Origin: Verrucomicrobiales bacterium
Lineage (GTDB): Bacteria; Verrucomicrobiota; Verrucomicrobiia; Verrucomicrobiales; DEV007
NCBI GenBank assembly: GCA_002708885.1
Contig: PAPL01000050.1
Span: 9,071 to 24,887 of the forward strand
Direction of reading: 5' to 3'
Length of the DNA: 15,817 nucleotides
The position numbers and the translations under genes were made by a program. Below, piece by piece: positions 8,205 to 15,588 of the stretch. Position 1 is the first letter of the stretch, and each line of letters begins with the position of its first letter. The notes below the pieces were generated by a model that was not told where the DNA came from, did not search any database, and worked only from the letters and a program-made list of their open reading frames with translations.

Positions 8205-8732
8205 ATGAGCCTAAATAGAAAAGTTGTTATCATTCTCTTTTCTACTCTAATTAGCGCAAATATATTAATGGGAATTGCTCCACTGAATACAAATCTAGGA
8301 CAATCAATCAGCAAAATTTTAGACCCGTTACGTTGGACCATCGGTTTGGGCCAAAAGTGGGACATGTTTCACAGTATTCCAACTCATCACAGTCTAAGAG
8401 TACACTTAACAGCTAATGACTTATCCGGAAAAGAATATCGTTACGGAGCAGGACTGCCTGATTTCAGTGAAATATCACCAAGAAAACAGATCCGATATCA
8501 CTACACCTTATTACGACTCTTCAATGACCCTCTCAATGAATCATTCAAGAAATCATATATAAAATCAATTAGCCGAGACCTACTGAAAATGGACTCCAGC
8601 CTGAGTCAATTTACCATTCATTTTGATCATGGTCGGATAAATTCGCTGGAAAGCATTCGAAACGGTGCAGGCATTGCCACTGTAAGAACCGAGAAGTTTG
8701 GGCCTTATAAAATTCAGGAGGCAATCAAATAG
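8205..8732 (+). CDS. Membrane-anchored protein of unknown function, partner of HTTM protein (QxWxMF motif)
   Basis: I do not assign a function. The 175-residue product starts with a basic tip (MSLNRK) and a hydrophobic stretch (about residues 7-25) that is a signal anchor or signal peptide, followed by an extracytoplasmic domain. A motif GQKWDMF at about residues 49-55 resembles the Q-x-W-x-M-F motif of small proteins often encoded beside HTTM-domain genes (DUF5819-like). This match is from memory. The frame is open up to 8073 but that would run through the ilvC terminator, so I chose the ATG at 8205; it has no clear Shine-Dalgarno. The stop is two bases before the HTTM gene, implying co-expression. 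It is the first gene after a strong terminator, so a promoter should lie in 8155-8204, but I see no good match there. Confidence 0.75.
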   Translation: MSLNRKVVIILFSTLISANILMGIAPLNTNLGQSISKILDPLRWTIGLGQKWDMFHSIPTHHSLRVHLTANDLSGKEYRYGAGLPDFSEISPRKQIRYHYTLLRLFNDPLNESFKKSYIKSISRDLLKMDSSLSQFTIHFDHGRINSLESIRNGAGIATVRTEKFGPYKIQEAIK

Positions 8733-8734
8733 TA

Positions 8735-9619
8735 ATGAACCGTTTTGCTCAGTTATGGTTGAAAGATATCGATGAAAGACGCTACGCAATGACCCGCATA
8801 GGTTTTGCTTTATTATTATTATTTCAATTCATTCACTTATTTCCATACAGGAAAACCATTCTTAGTAACACAGGAATAACCGACTCAACTGCTGCGCAAA
8901 TTGGTTTTCACGAATTAACTGGTGGCACTTCGATTTCACTTTTTAATTATTTTCAATCCTCATCCCAAGTCACCGTAATTCTAATTACTGCCATAATTGC
9001 ATCTTTGACTTTGGCATTGGGAAAATGGGCAAGGACCAGTCTGTTTATCTGTTTTTTCGTCCAGCTCTCCCTAATTCATAGAGCTCCATCATCAACGACA
9101 GGATGGGATTTAATTCTAACTAATATTGGATTCATCCTCCTCATCAGTCCACTGGGTAATCAATGGAACCCTAGAAATCTGTTACAGCAATGGAGCAAAA
9201 CAAACATTAATCATAAAGCGCCTCAGTACGGATTAGTTTTAATTCAAATTCAGGTATTTATTATTTACTGGCAAACGGTCACACAGAAATTAGGTGACCA
9301 ATACTGGGCAAAAGGAGAATCTATTACGTATTTTTTATTGTCTCATCATGGAAGATTTACAGGATCCTGGCCAGTCTCCTGGCATGAGTTATTTGATAAA
9401 ATTAATTACCTCATTCTAATCATCGAACTGGCAATACCTGTGCTTTTATGGATCCGAAATACTAGAAAATTGGGCCTTTGGATTGGAATAGGATTACACT
9501 TAAGCATCGCCATCCTAGGAATTAATCTAGCACTCTTTAGCCTCACAATGATAATATCTTATCTGGCTTTCGTAGATCCGTGGCCGGCACCTCTAAAACT
9601 AAAAGGGTCTACTAAATAA
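8735..9619 (+). CDS. HTTM domain-containing membrane protein (vitamin K-dependent gamma-carboxylase-like)
   Basis: This is a 294-residue integral membrane protein with about six hydrophobic segments. The layout fits HTTM, the membrane domain shared with vitamin K-dependent gamma-carboxylase. It has an N-terminal Arg before the first segment (MTRIGFALLLLFQFIHLFPY), a central GWDLILTNIGFILLISPLG, and the characteristic QKLGDQYWAKGESITY with a following SHHGRF. A last pair of segments ends at a LAFVDPW motif. The family in bacteria is widespread and mostly uncharacterised; carboxylation has not been shown for this type, so I give no reaction. It lies two bases after the gene for the W-x-M-F membrane-anchored protein, and the two probably act together at the inner membrane. 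AGGAG at 8716-8720 is 14 bases before the ATG, further than ideal. Confidence 0.82.
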   Translation: MNRFAQLWLKDIDERRYAMTRIGFALLLLFQFIHLFPYRKTILSNTGITDSTAAQIGFHELTGGTSISLFNYFQSSSQVTVILITAIIASLTLALGKWARTSLFICFFVQLSLIHRAPSSTTGWDLILTNIGFILLISPLGNQWNPRNLLQQWSKTNINHKAPQYGLVLIQIQVFIIYWQTVTQKLGDQYWAKGESITYFLLSHHGRFTGSWPVSWHELFDKINYLILIIELAIPVLLWIRNTRKLGLWIGIGLHLSIAILGINLALFSLTMIISYLAFVDPWPAPLKLKGSTK

Positions 9620-9626
9620 TTAGTCA

Positions 9627-10349
9627 TTAGCATCTGCATATCATTTTATATGCAGATTCATAATCGGTGAAGTCTTTAAAAAGGAGATCCGGATCATGCT
9701 CCGCAAGTTCCTCATATGAAATTGATCCGCTAGAAACAGCAACAGCCTGGGCACCCATCGCGCGTGCACAATAAATATCTTTAGCCGTATCACCAATGAC
9801 CGTCACCGGAGATTTTCCCAGTTCAAGACCATGGTAAGACTCCCCTCTCTTCAAAGCAATTGGACCAAGCACATTACGGTCATGATGATCATCTCCATAA
9901 GCACCAAAACAAAAATACTTATCCACTTGATATTTCTTCAGTTTTAATGATGCACCAGTGGCAATGTTCCCCGTTAAAATACCAAGAACCACCTTTCCCT
10001 TATTCACTTCATTAAAAAGCTTCTCCAGCAACTCTGTAATGCCAGGCATAAGTGACCCTTTATAATTTGGATCAGACAAGTTGTTTTCAAGGCACTGAAT
10101 ATATTGAGCAAAGAACACTTCACGTTCATTCATTGAATCTTCAATTCCAAGTGCTTGGAAAATCTCTATTACGAGACCCCAATCGGTACTACCAGCCATA
10201 TCCAAAGACAGGGAACCTCCACACTTATCTAATTCAGAGGGATAAGTATCCTCAATGGCTTTATAAAACGCTTTTATGCCTGCGCCTCCAGTGTTCAACA
10301 ATGTTCCGTCAATATCAAAAAGAATGACATTCGGAGGATCCGGCATCAT
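9627..10349 (-). CDS. HAD family hydrolase, phosphoglycolate phosphatase-like
   Basis: This is a cytoplasmic phosphatase of the haloacid dehalogenase superfamily, 240 residues. Motif I is FDIDGTLLNTG (nucleophile D12, acid D14), motif II is GILTGN, the motif III Lys is likely in ALKRG, and motif IV is VIGDTAKD. The region between motifs I and II is a helical cap of subfamily I type. This layout resembles phosphoglycolate phosphatase (Gph), but the substrate cannot be read from sequence. It lies 23 bases downstream of infC on the same strand and is probably read from the thrS-infC transcript, an unusual neighbour since rpmI and rplT usually follow infC. Two adjacent ATG codons occur at the start; I kept the first. 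The last codons form part of a hairpin at the convergent junction. Confidence 0.88.
   Translation of the reverse strand: MMPDPPNVILFDIDGTLLNTGGAGIKAFYKAIEDTYPSELDKCGGSLSLDMAGSTDWGLVIEIFQALGIEDSMNEREVFFAQYIQCLENNLSDPNYKGSLMPGITELLEKLFNEVNKGKVVLGILTGNIATGASLKLKKYQVDKYFCFGAYGDDHHDRNVLGPIALKRGESYHGLELGKSPVTVIGDTAKDIYCARAMGAQAVAVSSGSISYEELAEHDPDLLFKDFTDYESAYKMICRC
9632..9657. other. Perfect 10-bp inverted repeat at a convergent gene junction
   Basis: ATCTGCATAT (9632-9641) and ATATGCAGAT (9648-9657) form a perfect 10-base stem around a six-base loop. It covers the last codons of the HAD gene and lies 12 bases past the HTTM stop codon. There is no T-run on either side, so it is not a textbook rho-independent terminator. 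It may protect mRNA 3' ends or help bidirectional termination; the function is inference. Confidence 0.45.
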
Positions 10350-10372
10350 TTAGCTTTAAATAGAATCAGTTA

Positions 10373-11128
10373 CTAACCACGCTTAAGCTTTGGTCGACCA
10401 TCATCCCCCTCTAACATTGCAATCTCATCGACAACATCTAAATGGTGATGATCCTCATTAGGTCTTTCAAATTCCTCAATTTCATCCTCATCCTCATCCT
10501 CATCAATCTCATCAGGTAAATCCCCATGATTCTTAAATTTAGGTTTTTGCAAATGTTTTGGAAGAGGAGAAAGCATCATCGTGATATTTCTACCTGTCAG
10601 TTTGGGCTCCATATCAATATGGGCAACGCCAGAAAGGTCCTCCTTAACTTCGTTCATTAATTCAAATCCTACTTCCTTATGAGCCATTTGGCGGCCACGG
10701 AACATCAATTGAATTCGTACCTTGTCTTCATCCATCAGGAATGACTCGGCACGAGTAACCTTCATGTTGTAATCATTTGAGCCAATGCCGGGCCTGAACT
10801 TAACTTCTTTGAGCCTGTGAGTTTTTTTGGGTTGGTCTTTTTTGAGCTTCTTCTGATCGTACTTGTACTTACCGTAATCAACTATCTTGCAAACTGGTGG
10901 ACGAGCATTAGAGGAAACCTCTACAAGATCAAGGCCAGCGCTCTTTGCTTTTCTTATGGCCTCATGGGTGTCCATGATACCTAACTGCTTTTCTCCATAA
11001 ATGACTCGGACTTTTGGAACCCTGATACGATCATTGACCCTGTCTCTGGGAGCCCATTTCCTGAAGTTTTTCTTTTTTGGTCTAGCGATAACTTTTCTTT
11101 CTTTTAAATTTTTAGCGGAAAATACCAT
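10373..11128 (-). CDS. infC: Translation initiation factor IF-3 with long acidic C-terminal extension
   Basis: IF-3 binds the 30S subunit, checks the start codon and prevents early 50S joining. The N domain begins at VNDRIRVPKVRVI (about residue 31) and runs through LDLVEVSSNARPPVCKI and DYGKYKYDQ. The C domain includes KEVKFRPGI, NDYNMKV, VRIQLMFRGRQMAH and a terminal NITMMLSPL. At 251 residues it is far longer than the usual approximately 175-180. There is a basic N-terminal extension of about 30 residues and a C-terminal tail of about 50 (from about 202) rich in Asp and Glu with a His triplet, ending basic (KLKRG). Translation starts at an ATG with no clear Shine-Dalgarno. It is 73 bases after thrS; rpmI and rplT are absent downstream. 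Confidence 0.95.
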   Translation of the reverse strand: MVFSAKNLKERKVIARPKKKNFRKWAPRDRVNDRIRVPKVRVIYGEKQLGIMDTHEAIRKAKSAGLDLVEVSSNARPPVCKIVDYGKYKYDQKKLKKDQPKKTHRLKEVKFRPGIGSNDYNMKVTRAESFLMDEDKVRIQLMFRGRQMAHKEVGFELMNEVKEDLSGVAHIDMEPKLTGRNITMMLSPLPKHLQKPKFKNHGDLPDEIDEDEDEDEIEEFERPNEDHHHLDVVDEIAMLEGDDGRPKLKRG

Positions 11129-11201
11129 AGCTGGCTTTTTTAGGGCCGACCAAGTACGAGAAATTAAATAATAGCATTAGATGAATAATCAATGACCTAT
11201 A

Positions 11202-13082
11202 TCAAAGTGAACGTGAGCTGATCTCTTCCGTGAACTGAGATATGAATTCTTCGGGGCACAACGCACCGAGATCACCGCGTTTGCGGTGACGAACCGAAAT
11301 AGTGTTGGTTTCAACTTCATTAGCACCAATAATTAACATATATGGAACCTTTTCGAGCTGGGCAAGTCTAATTTTCGCTCCAATTTTCTCAGCAGAGTTA
11401 TCCATTGACGCTCTTGCCCCAGCTTCAAGCAGTTTATTTAACAGTTCGCGTGCTTGTTCAGAAAACTTTTCCGAGATAGGTAAAACTCTGATCTGTTCGG
11501 GTGAAAGCCAGGTAGGAAATGCACCCTCAAAGTGCTCTATTAGTACTGCAACGAACCTCTCTAGAGAGCCAAAAGGCGCACGATGAATCATTACTGGACG
11601 GTGCGGCTTATTGTCACTCCCTATGTAGCTGAGATCAAATCTTTCAGGTAAATTATAGTCAACCTGAACAGTTCCTAATTGCCACTCACGGCCGATGACA
11701 TCCTTTACAACAAAATCAATTTTCGGACCATAAAATGCTGCTTCTCCTGACTCCTCTGTGAACGGAACATTCAAAGAACTGGCAGCTTCACGCAGAGCCG
11801 ATTCGGCCCGATCCCAGTTGTCAGGATCACCAACATATTTACTGGAATCAATGTCTCTGAGCCCGACCCTGACACGATAATCAATAATGCCGAGCGTGTT
11901 CAACACTACTTTAACCAATTCAAGGCACCCCATGATCTCATCCTGTACCTGATCATCAGTACAAAACAGATGGGCATCGTCCTGAGTAAATGCTCTTACT
12001 CTTGTCAGACCTCCAAGCTCTCCTGACTTTTCCCAACGATAGACCGTGCCGAACTCGGCTAAACGGATAGGAAGATCACGATAACTACGATGTTCGCTCG
12101 AATATATTTTTATATGATGAGGGCAATTCATCGGCTTAAGCAAAAATCCGTCAGTTTCTCCAGTCTTTAACCGATTGGTCAATTCTCCACAGGAACAGCC
12201 CTCCTCAGCTAGTGCAGACATAGATTCCCGGTCAACGATAGGCGAGAATTGGCTCTCTTCATAATAAGGAAAGTGACCACTTGTTCTGTACAAATCCAAT
12301 TTGCCAATGTGCGGAGTAAAGACCTGGCTATAACCTTTTTTATCAAGCTCTCCGGCAATGAACTTCTGCAACTCATTGCGAATAATAGATCCCTTTGGTT
12401 TCCATAAAACGAGTCCCTGCCCAACTGATTCGTCAAAATGAAACAAACCCAGTTCCCGACCCACTTTTCGATGATCACGTTTCTTGGCTTCCTCTAACTG
12501 TTCCAAATATTCGTTAAGCTGAGTCTTATTCTTGAATGATGTACCGTAGATGCGCTGAAGCTGAGGATTGTTTGAATCACCTTTATAAAATGCGCTTGCC
12601 ACTGACATCAGTTTAAACGCTTTACAATTACCGGTCCTGGGCACGTGTGGACCGGCACAGAGATCCCAAAAATCACCGTTCTTATAAATCGAAATTTCTT
12701 CTCCTTCAGGAATATCTTCTAATAAATCAATCTTAAAGGTCGAAGACTCTTTTCTTTCACTAATCGCAGCTAACCGGCCACTCTGAGCCAAATTCAGAGC
12801 CTCCTCCCTTGAGACAATCATTCGTTCAAATGGTTGATTCTCTTTGACAACCTTAAGCATTTCTTCCTCTATTTTTTCAAAGTCCTCAGGAGAGATCCGG
12901 TGCTCTAATTCAACATCATAATAAAAGCCATTTTCGACTGGAGGACCTGCAGCAAACTGCGCATCAGGCCAGATTTTAGCAATGGCAGTGGCTAAAACAT
13001 GGGCTGTAGAATGCCTGAGTCGCTCTATATCTGACATTAGTGAGCGCTCTTCGGGTGTCTTTCTATCGTTACTTTCCGCCAT
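11202..13082 (-). CDS. thrS: Threonine--tRNA ligase lacking the N-terminal TGS domain
   Basis: This enzyme charges tRNA-Thr and edits mischarged serine. The editing domain begins almost at the N-terminus: RHSTAHVLA with H24 and H28, then C142 and H146 in LCAGPHV. The class II catalytic core has the zinc ligands C320 (KPMNCPHH), H371 (TQDDAHLF) and H500 (VMIHRAPFG). The anticodon-binding domain closes the protein (KIGAKIRLAQL, RHRKRGDLG). The TGS domain, normally about 60 residues before the editing domain, is absent: only about 20 residues precede it. An insertion of roughly 25 residues with a Cys-Ser-Cys (C296, C298) precedes the KPMNCP motif. No ribosome binding site is obvious and an internal ATG at residue 16 is possible. 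infC follows, as in many bacteria. Confidence 0.96.
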   Translation of the reverse strand: MAESNDRKTPEERSLMSDIERLRHSTAHVLATAIAKIWPDAQFAAGPPVENGFYYDVELEHRISPEDFEKIEEEMLKVVKENQPFERMIVSREEALNLAQSGRLAAISERKESSTFKIDLLEDIPEGEEISIYKNGDFWDLCAGPHVPRTGNCKAFKLMSVASAFYKGDSNNPQLQRIYGTSFKNKTQLNEYLEQLEEAKKRDHRKVGRELGLFHFDESVGQGLVLWKPKGSIIRNELQKFIAGELDKKGYSQVFTPHIGKLDLYRTSGHFPYYEESQFSPIVDRESMSALAEEGCSCGELTNRLKTGETDGFLLKPMNCPHHIKIYSSEHRSYRDLPIRLAEFGTVYRWEKSGELGGLTRVRAFTQDDAHLFCTDDQVQDEIMGCLELVKVVLNTLGIIDYRVRVGLRDIDSSKYVGDPDNWDRAESALREAASSLNVPFTEESGEAAFYGPKIDFVVKDVIGREWQLGTVQVDYNLPERFDLSYIGSDNKPHRPVMIHRAPFGSLERFVAVLIEHFEGAFPTWLSPEQIRVLPISEKFSEQARELLNKLLEAGARASMDNSAEKIGAKIRLAQLEKVPYMLIIGANEVETNTISVRHRKRGDLGALCPEEFISQFTEEISSRSL

Positions 13083-13164
13083 AATGTGAAAGATAACCCC
13101 TTAACCAACTGTCAGACATTTACAACTTGAAACCGGCCCAGATATGAGGATTGTACTGTGGCTA

Positions 13165-13242
13165 CGGGGTGTAGCTCAGCTTGGTCAGAGCGCCTGCTTT
13201 GGGAGCAGGAAGCCGTAGGTTCGAATCCTATCACCCCGACCA
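13165..13242 (+). tRNA. tRNA-Pro, anticodon TGG
   Basis: The full cloverleaf can be drawn. The acceptor stem is CGGGGTG with CACCCCG (7 perfect pairs) and the D stem is GCTC/GAGC. The anticodon stem CCTGC/GCAGG carries loop TTTGGGA (anticodon TGG), followed by a five-base variable loop. The T stem is GTAGG/CCTAT around TTCGAAT, and the discriminator A is followed by an encoded CCA. It is transcribed divergently from thrS. Confidence 0.97.
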
Positions 13243-13268
13243 TTTTCTATTTATATTGAATATTTTGA

Positions 13269-13287
13269 CTGTTTTTTGCAAAAACAG
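13269..13287 (+). other. Small AT-rich hairpin downstream of tRNA-Pro
   Basis: CTGTTTTT (13269-13276) pairs with AAAAACAG (13280-13287) around a three-base loop. It lies 27 bases after the tRNA 3' end and 23 bases before the YbjN-like start. There is no T-run after the stem, so it is a poor terminator. It may be a processing or weak termination site, or chance. Confidence 0.25.
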
Positions 13288-13310
13288 CTTATAGAAGTTC
13301 CAATTCTCAG

Positions 13311-13814
13311 GTGCAGAACACAGAATCGCTCTTAATCAAAGTTAAGGAGTCTTTTGACTCAGCAAAATGGCAATTCAGAGAAGTCCCTGAAAAAAAAGTA
13401 ATCGAATCAGAGTTCGAGGCCCATCACGCTAAAATCCCTCTGCATGTCCAAGCATTTGATGAATTGGGAGCAATTTCAGTTGTTTCTAGACTATCTTTCA
13501 ATGTGAATCCAGCAACGCAGCCCCCTATAAATGAGGCCCTCATGCGAACCAACATCACCCTCAATATCGGAAACTTCGAAAATAATCCAGAAAATGGCGA
13601 AGTTTATTTCAGAATAACTAATGTTTTTTCTAATGGGCAATGTGATACCGGAGTTATCGGGAGTCTGGTACGCACTGCTATAGTAGAAATGGATCGTATC
13701 ACTCCTTACCTTGCAGAAATCATGCGCGATCCAAATCAATCCATTTCTAATCTTCTGGATCGGAAGGATCTTCTTCCCGAAATCAAATCTGATATTGATT
13801 CCAGTAAAGAATAG
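13311..13814 (+). CDS. YbjN domain-containing protein
   Basis: The 167-residue, soluble, acidic protein has the pattern of the YbjN family, which shares the fold of type III secretion chaperones. An N-terminal helix (ESLLIKVKESFDSAKWQF) is followed by strands with H-A-K-I-P-L-H-V. A central NEALMRTNITLNIGNFE helix-turn and a GEVYFRITNVF strand precede a final helix of the IVEMDRITPYLAEIM type. YbjN proteins have been linked to regulation and stress in enterobacteria, but the molecular role here is unknown. Translation appears to start at the GTG at 13311; no in-frame upstream alternative fits better and the ribosome binding site is weak. It lies between tRNA-Pro and the convergent TauE-like gene. 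No signal peptide or membrane segment is visible. Confidence 0.7.
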   Translation: MQNTESLLIKVKESFDSAKWQFREVPEKKVIESEFEAHHAKIPLHVQAFDELGAISVVSRLSFNVNPATQPPINEALMRTNITLNIGNFENNPENGEVYFRITNVFSNGQCDTGVIGSLVRTAIVEMDRITPYLAEIMRDPNQSISNLLDRKDLLPEIKSDIDSSKE

Positions 13815-13874
13815 ATTCGGCTCTTATTGAGAAAAATATCCCCGCAAGATCAATGCTTTAATACATTTCAATCT

Positions 13875-14249
13875 CTAACCAGAGACTGCCTTCTGAAAAA
13901 ATAACATATAAACTCCAACAGCTATAAGAAAAATTCCGAAAGCTACTCTCAAGAAATCAGAAGATAAACTTTTCATTAGCTCTGAACCCAACAAAGCTGC
14001 CACTACTGCTGCAATGGCGGCGAATCCTGCGATCTTCCAATCAACTAGCCCCTCCTGTGCATAACGGAACGAAGCAACACTTGCTGTTACGATCATAACT
14101 GCTAGTGAAGTTGCTATTGCCTGTTTCATTGAAAGGCCAAGGAACCCCTTAAACGCAGGAACCATAATTATTCCACCTCCAACACCGAGAAGAGAACCGA
14201 GCAAAGCCGCCAAGGCTCCGATGATAATTGCTATAAAAATTAATTGCAT
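13875..14249 (-). CDS. TauE/SafE family membrane protein, half-size (single repeat)
   Basis: This protein is a 125-residue membrane protein with four hydrophobic segments. It matches one repeat of the TauE/SafE family, whose full-length members (about 250 residues, two repeats) export sulfite, sulfoacetate or related anions. The signature LGSLLGVGGGIIMVPAF near the N-terminus is typical, followed by MKQAIATSLAVMIVTA. As only one repeat is present and no second half-gene lies next to it, the protein would need to dimerise to make a transporter. I placed the start at the ATG at 14249; a TTG at 14288 would add 13 polar residues and overlap holA. It begins 22 bases after the holA stop, so the two are probably co-transcribed. 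The transported substrate is unknown. Confidence 0.85.
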   Translation of the reverse strand: MQLIFIAIIIGALAALLGSLLGVGGGIIMVPAFKGFLGLSMKQAIATSLAVMIVTASVASFRYAQEGLVDWKIAGFAAIAAVVAALLGSELMKSLSSDFLRVAFGIFLIAVGVYMLFFQKAVSG

Positions 14250-14271
14250 GGATACGTTAATATAAAAAATC

Positions 14272-15405
14272 TTATTTAGATCCTGCAAGCAAACGGATCA
14301 CAAGTCTTTCGAGAACAATTCGATGATCAAGTGCACTCGTGACTAGGGCCCTATTGGCCTGAAGGCAATCAGCCAAGCCCTGACGCAAATCATCTAAAGA
14401 AAAATTTTTGCTCTCCGATGAGGCAAGAAATATAGGGTAAACACTTAAGCCTCCATCTTTTTTTCTTGGCAAATGAGCAGTTTCAGATGCGGGTAACCGA
14501 GACAATGAAGCTTCATAAGATCTATAATTACCACTTCCTCTGATGCCGTGATGCTTAGCTAAATCTTTAGCAATCAATAATCGCCTAACGGTCGGAACTA
14601 CTGCAGCAAGAAGAATTCCAATGGCATTCTCTCCCTGATATAGAAGGTGATCTATGATCCTCAAGGCTCCAGACAAATTCTTCTTTGCTATATTATTACC
14701 CAATTCAAAAACGACTCCTGCCCTAGTAAGTGCTACCTGCTCACTAACATGTTCTGTTGTAATGGTCCGGTCTTCATTCGAAAGAAAAAGATCAATTTTT
14801 TCCAGCTCATTTCCTATCTGAGCAAAATCAGTCCCGGCCAACATCACAAAAAGTTCCAGTGCTTCATCCTCAAAAAACAAACCCCTATCCTTAGCAAGAT
14901 TCCGTACATGCATTTTTATTTGATCCTGCCAACCGTCCCGGCTCATGTCAGGCCGGTCAAATATTTCAACCTTTGCCAATTTTGAAATTTTTTTATAAAA
15001 GGATCTGCGTTTATCAATTGAGGGTGCACTTAGAATAAACGTAATACCGTCCGACAATCCCTCTTCTAAAACATTCGTCAATGATTCAGAAGCATCGAGA
15101 ACTGATAATGCTTTGCCAGTCTGTGAATCCGCAAAGATAGTCGCCCCTTTGAGCCAGACTACTTTTTCGCCACCAAAGAAAGGTAAGGTCTGAAGCGCTC
15201 CTATTGTTTGAGAGATCACTTTTACAGCAGCCTCGGCATTTTCAGCCACTCCATCAATGACCTCTGCACCAAAGTCTGCCTCTTCAGGAGAAACCAGTTT
15301 TCCAAAACAATTGAGTGCAGCCTCCTTGAGACGAGCCTCATCGGTGCCTACAAAAGCCAATATGTTACTAGAAGCCTTCTTCGGAGCTTTTTTCTTAGCA
15401 ACCAC
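14272..15405 (-). CDS. holA: DNA polymerase III delta subunit
   Basis: HolA (delta) is the wrench of the clamp loader that opens the beta sliding clamp during replication. The 377-residue product fits the family in length and layout. After a basic Lys-rich leader comes the N-terminal strand ILAFVGTDEARLKEAAL. Next are the segment LPFFGGEKVVWLKGA, typical of the beta-binding region, and the RSFYKKISK/VEIFDRPDM stretch. The central GLFFEDEALELFVMLAGTDF helix and the NELEKIDLFL motif are strong delta signatures, and the C-terminal collar domain follows. Translation seems to start with GTG at 15405, which gives the expected N-terminus. The gap to the divergent lipoprotein gene is 183 bases; I found no convincing promoter there. 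A half-size TauE-like gene follows on the same strand. Confidence 0.93.
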   Translation of the reverse strand: MVAKKKAPKKASSNILAFVGTDEARLKEAALNCFGKLVSPEEADFGAEVIDGVAENAEAAVKVISQTIGALQTLPFFGGEKVVWLKGATIFADSQTGKALSVLDASESLTNVLEEGLSDGITFILSAPSIDKRRSFYKKISKLAKVEIFDRPDMSRDGWQDQIKMHVRNLAKDRGLFFEDEALELFVMLAGTDFAQIGNELEKIDLFLSNEDRTITTEHVSEQVALTRAGVVFELGNNIAKKNLSGALRIIDHLLYQGENAIGILLAAVVPTVRRLLIAKDLAKHHGIRGSGNYRSYEASLSRLPASETAHLPRKKDGGLSVYPIFLASSESKNFSLDDLRQGLADCLQANRALVTSALDHRIVLERLVIRLLAGSK

Positions 15406-15588
15406 GCCCCAATCTGATCTGCGATTGCATTCAAGAAAAGTAAAAAGAAAGAAACAAACCTAAAATCCTTTATACTTGAAGAAGCGTCTACCCGATGCAT
15501 TATTTAAAAAGTTAACTATCAATCAGCTCTAGCCTGGAAATTCCCAAATCAATTCCATTGCTACAGTTCCAAAACCACTAAAAATATC

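Noticed and set aside
13127..13157. TTGAAA (13127-13132) and TGTACT (13152-13157) as a tRNA-Pro promoter
   Set aside because: The spacer is 19 bases and the -10 matches only four of six; it would also put the transcription start at the first tRNA base. Too weak to list.
13165..13310. tRNA-Pro as an integration site for a mobile element
   Set aside because: No integrase gene, no partial tRNA duplication and no phage or plasmid genes are present nearby.
13872..13885. TCTCT/AGAGA inverted repeat at the end of the TauE-like gene as a terminator
   Set aside because: Only five base pairs, weak, and no T-run follows on the minus strand.
15406..15588. Divergent promoter region between holA and the lipoprotein gene
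   Set aside because: A promoter is expected there but no -35/-10 pair with acceptable spacing could be picked by eye on either strand.
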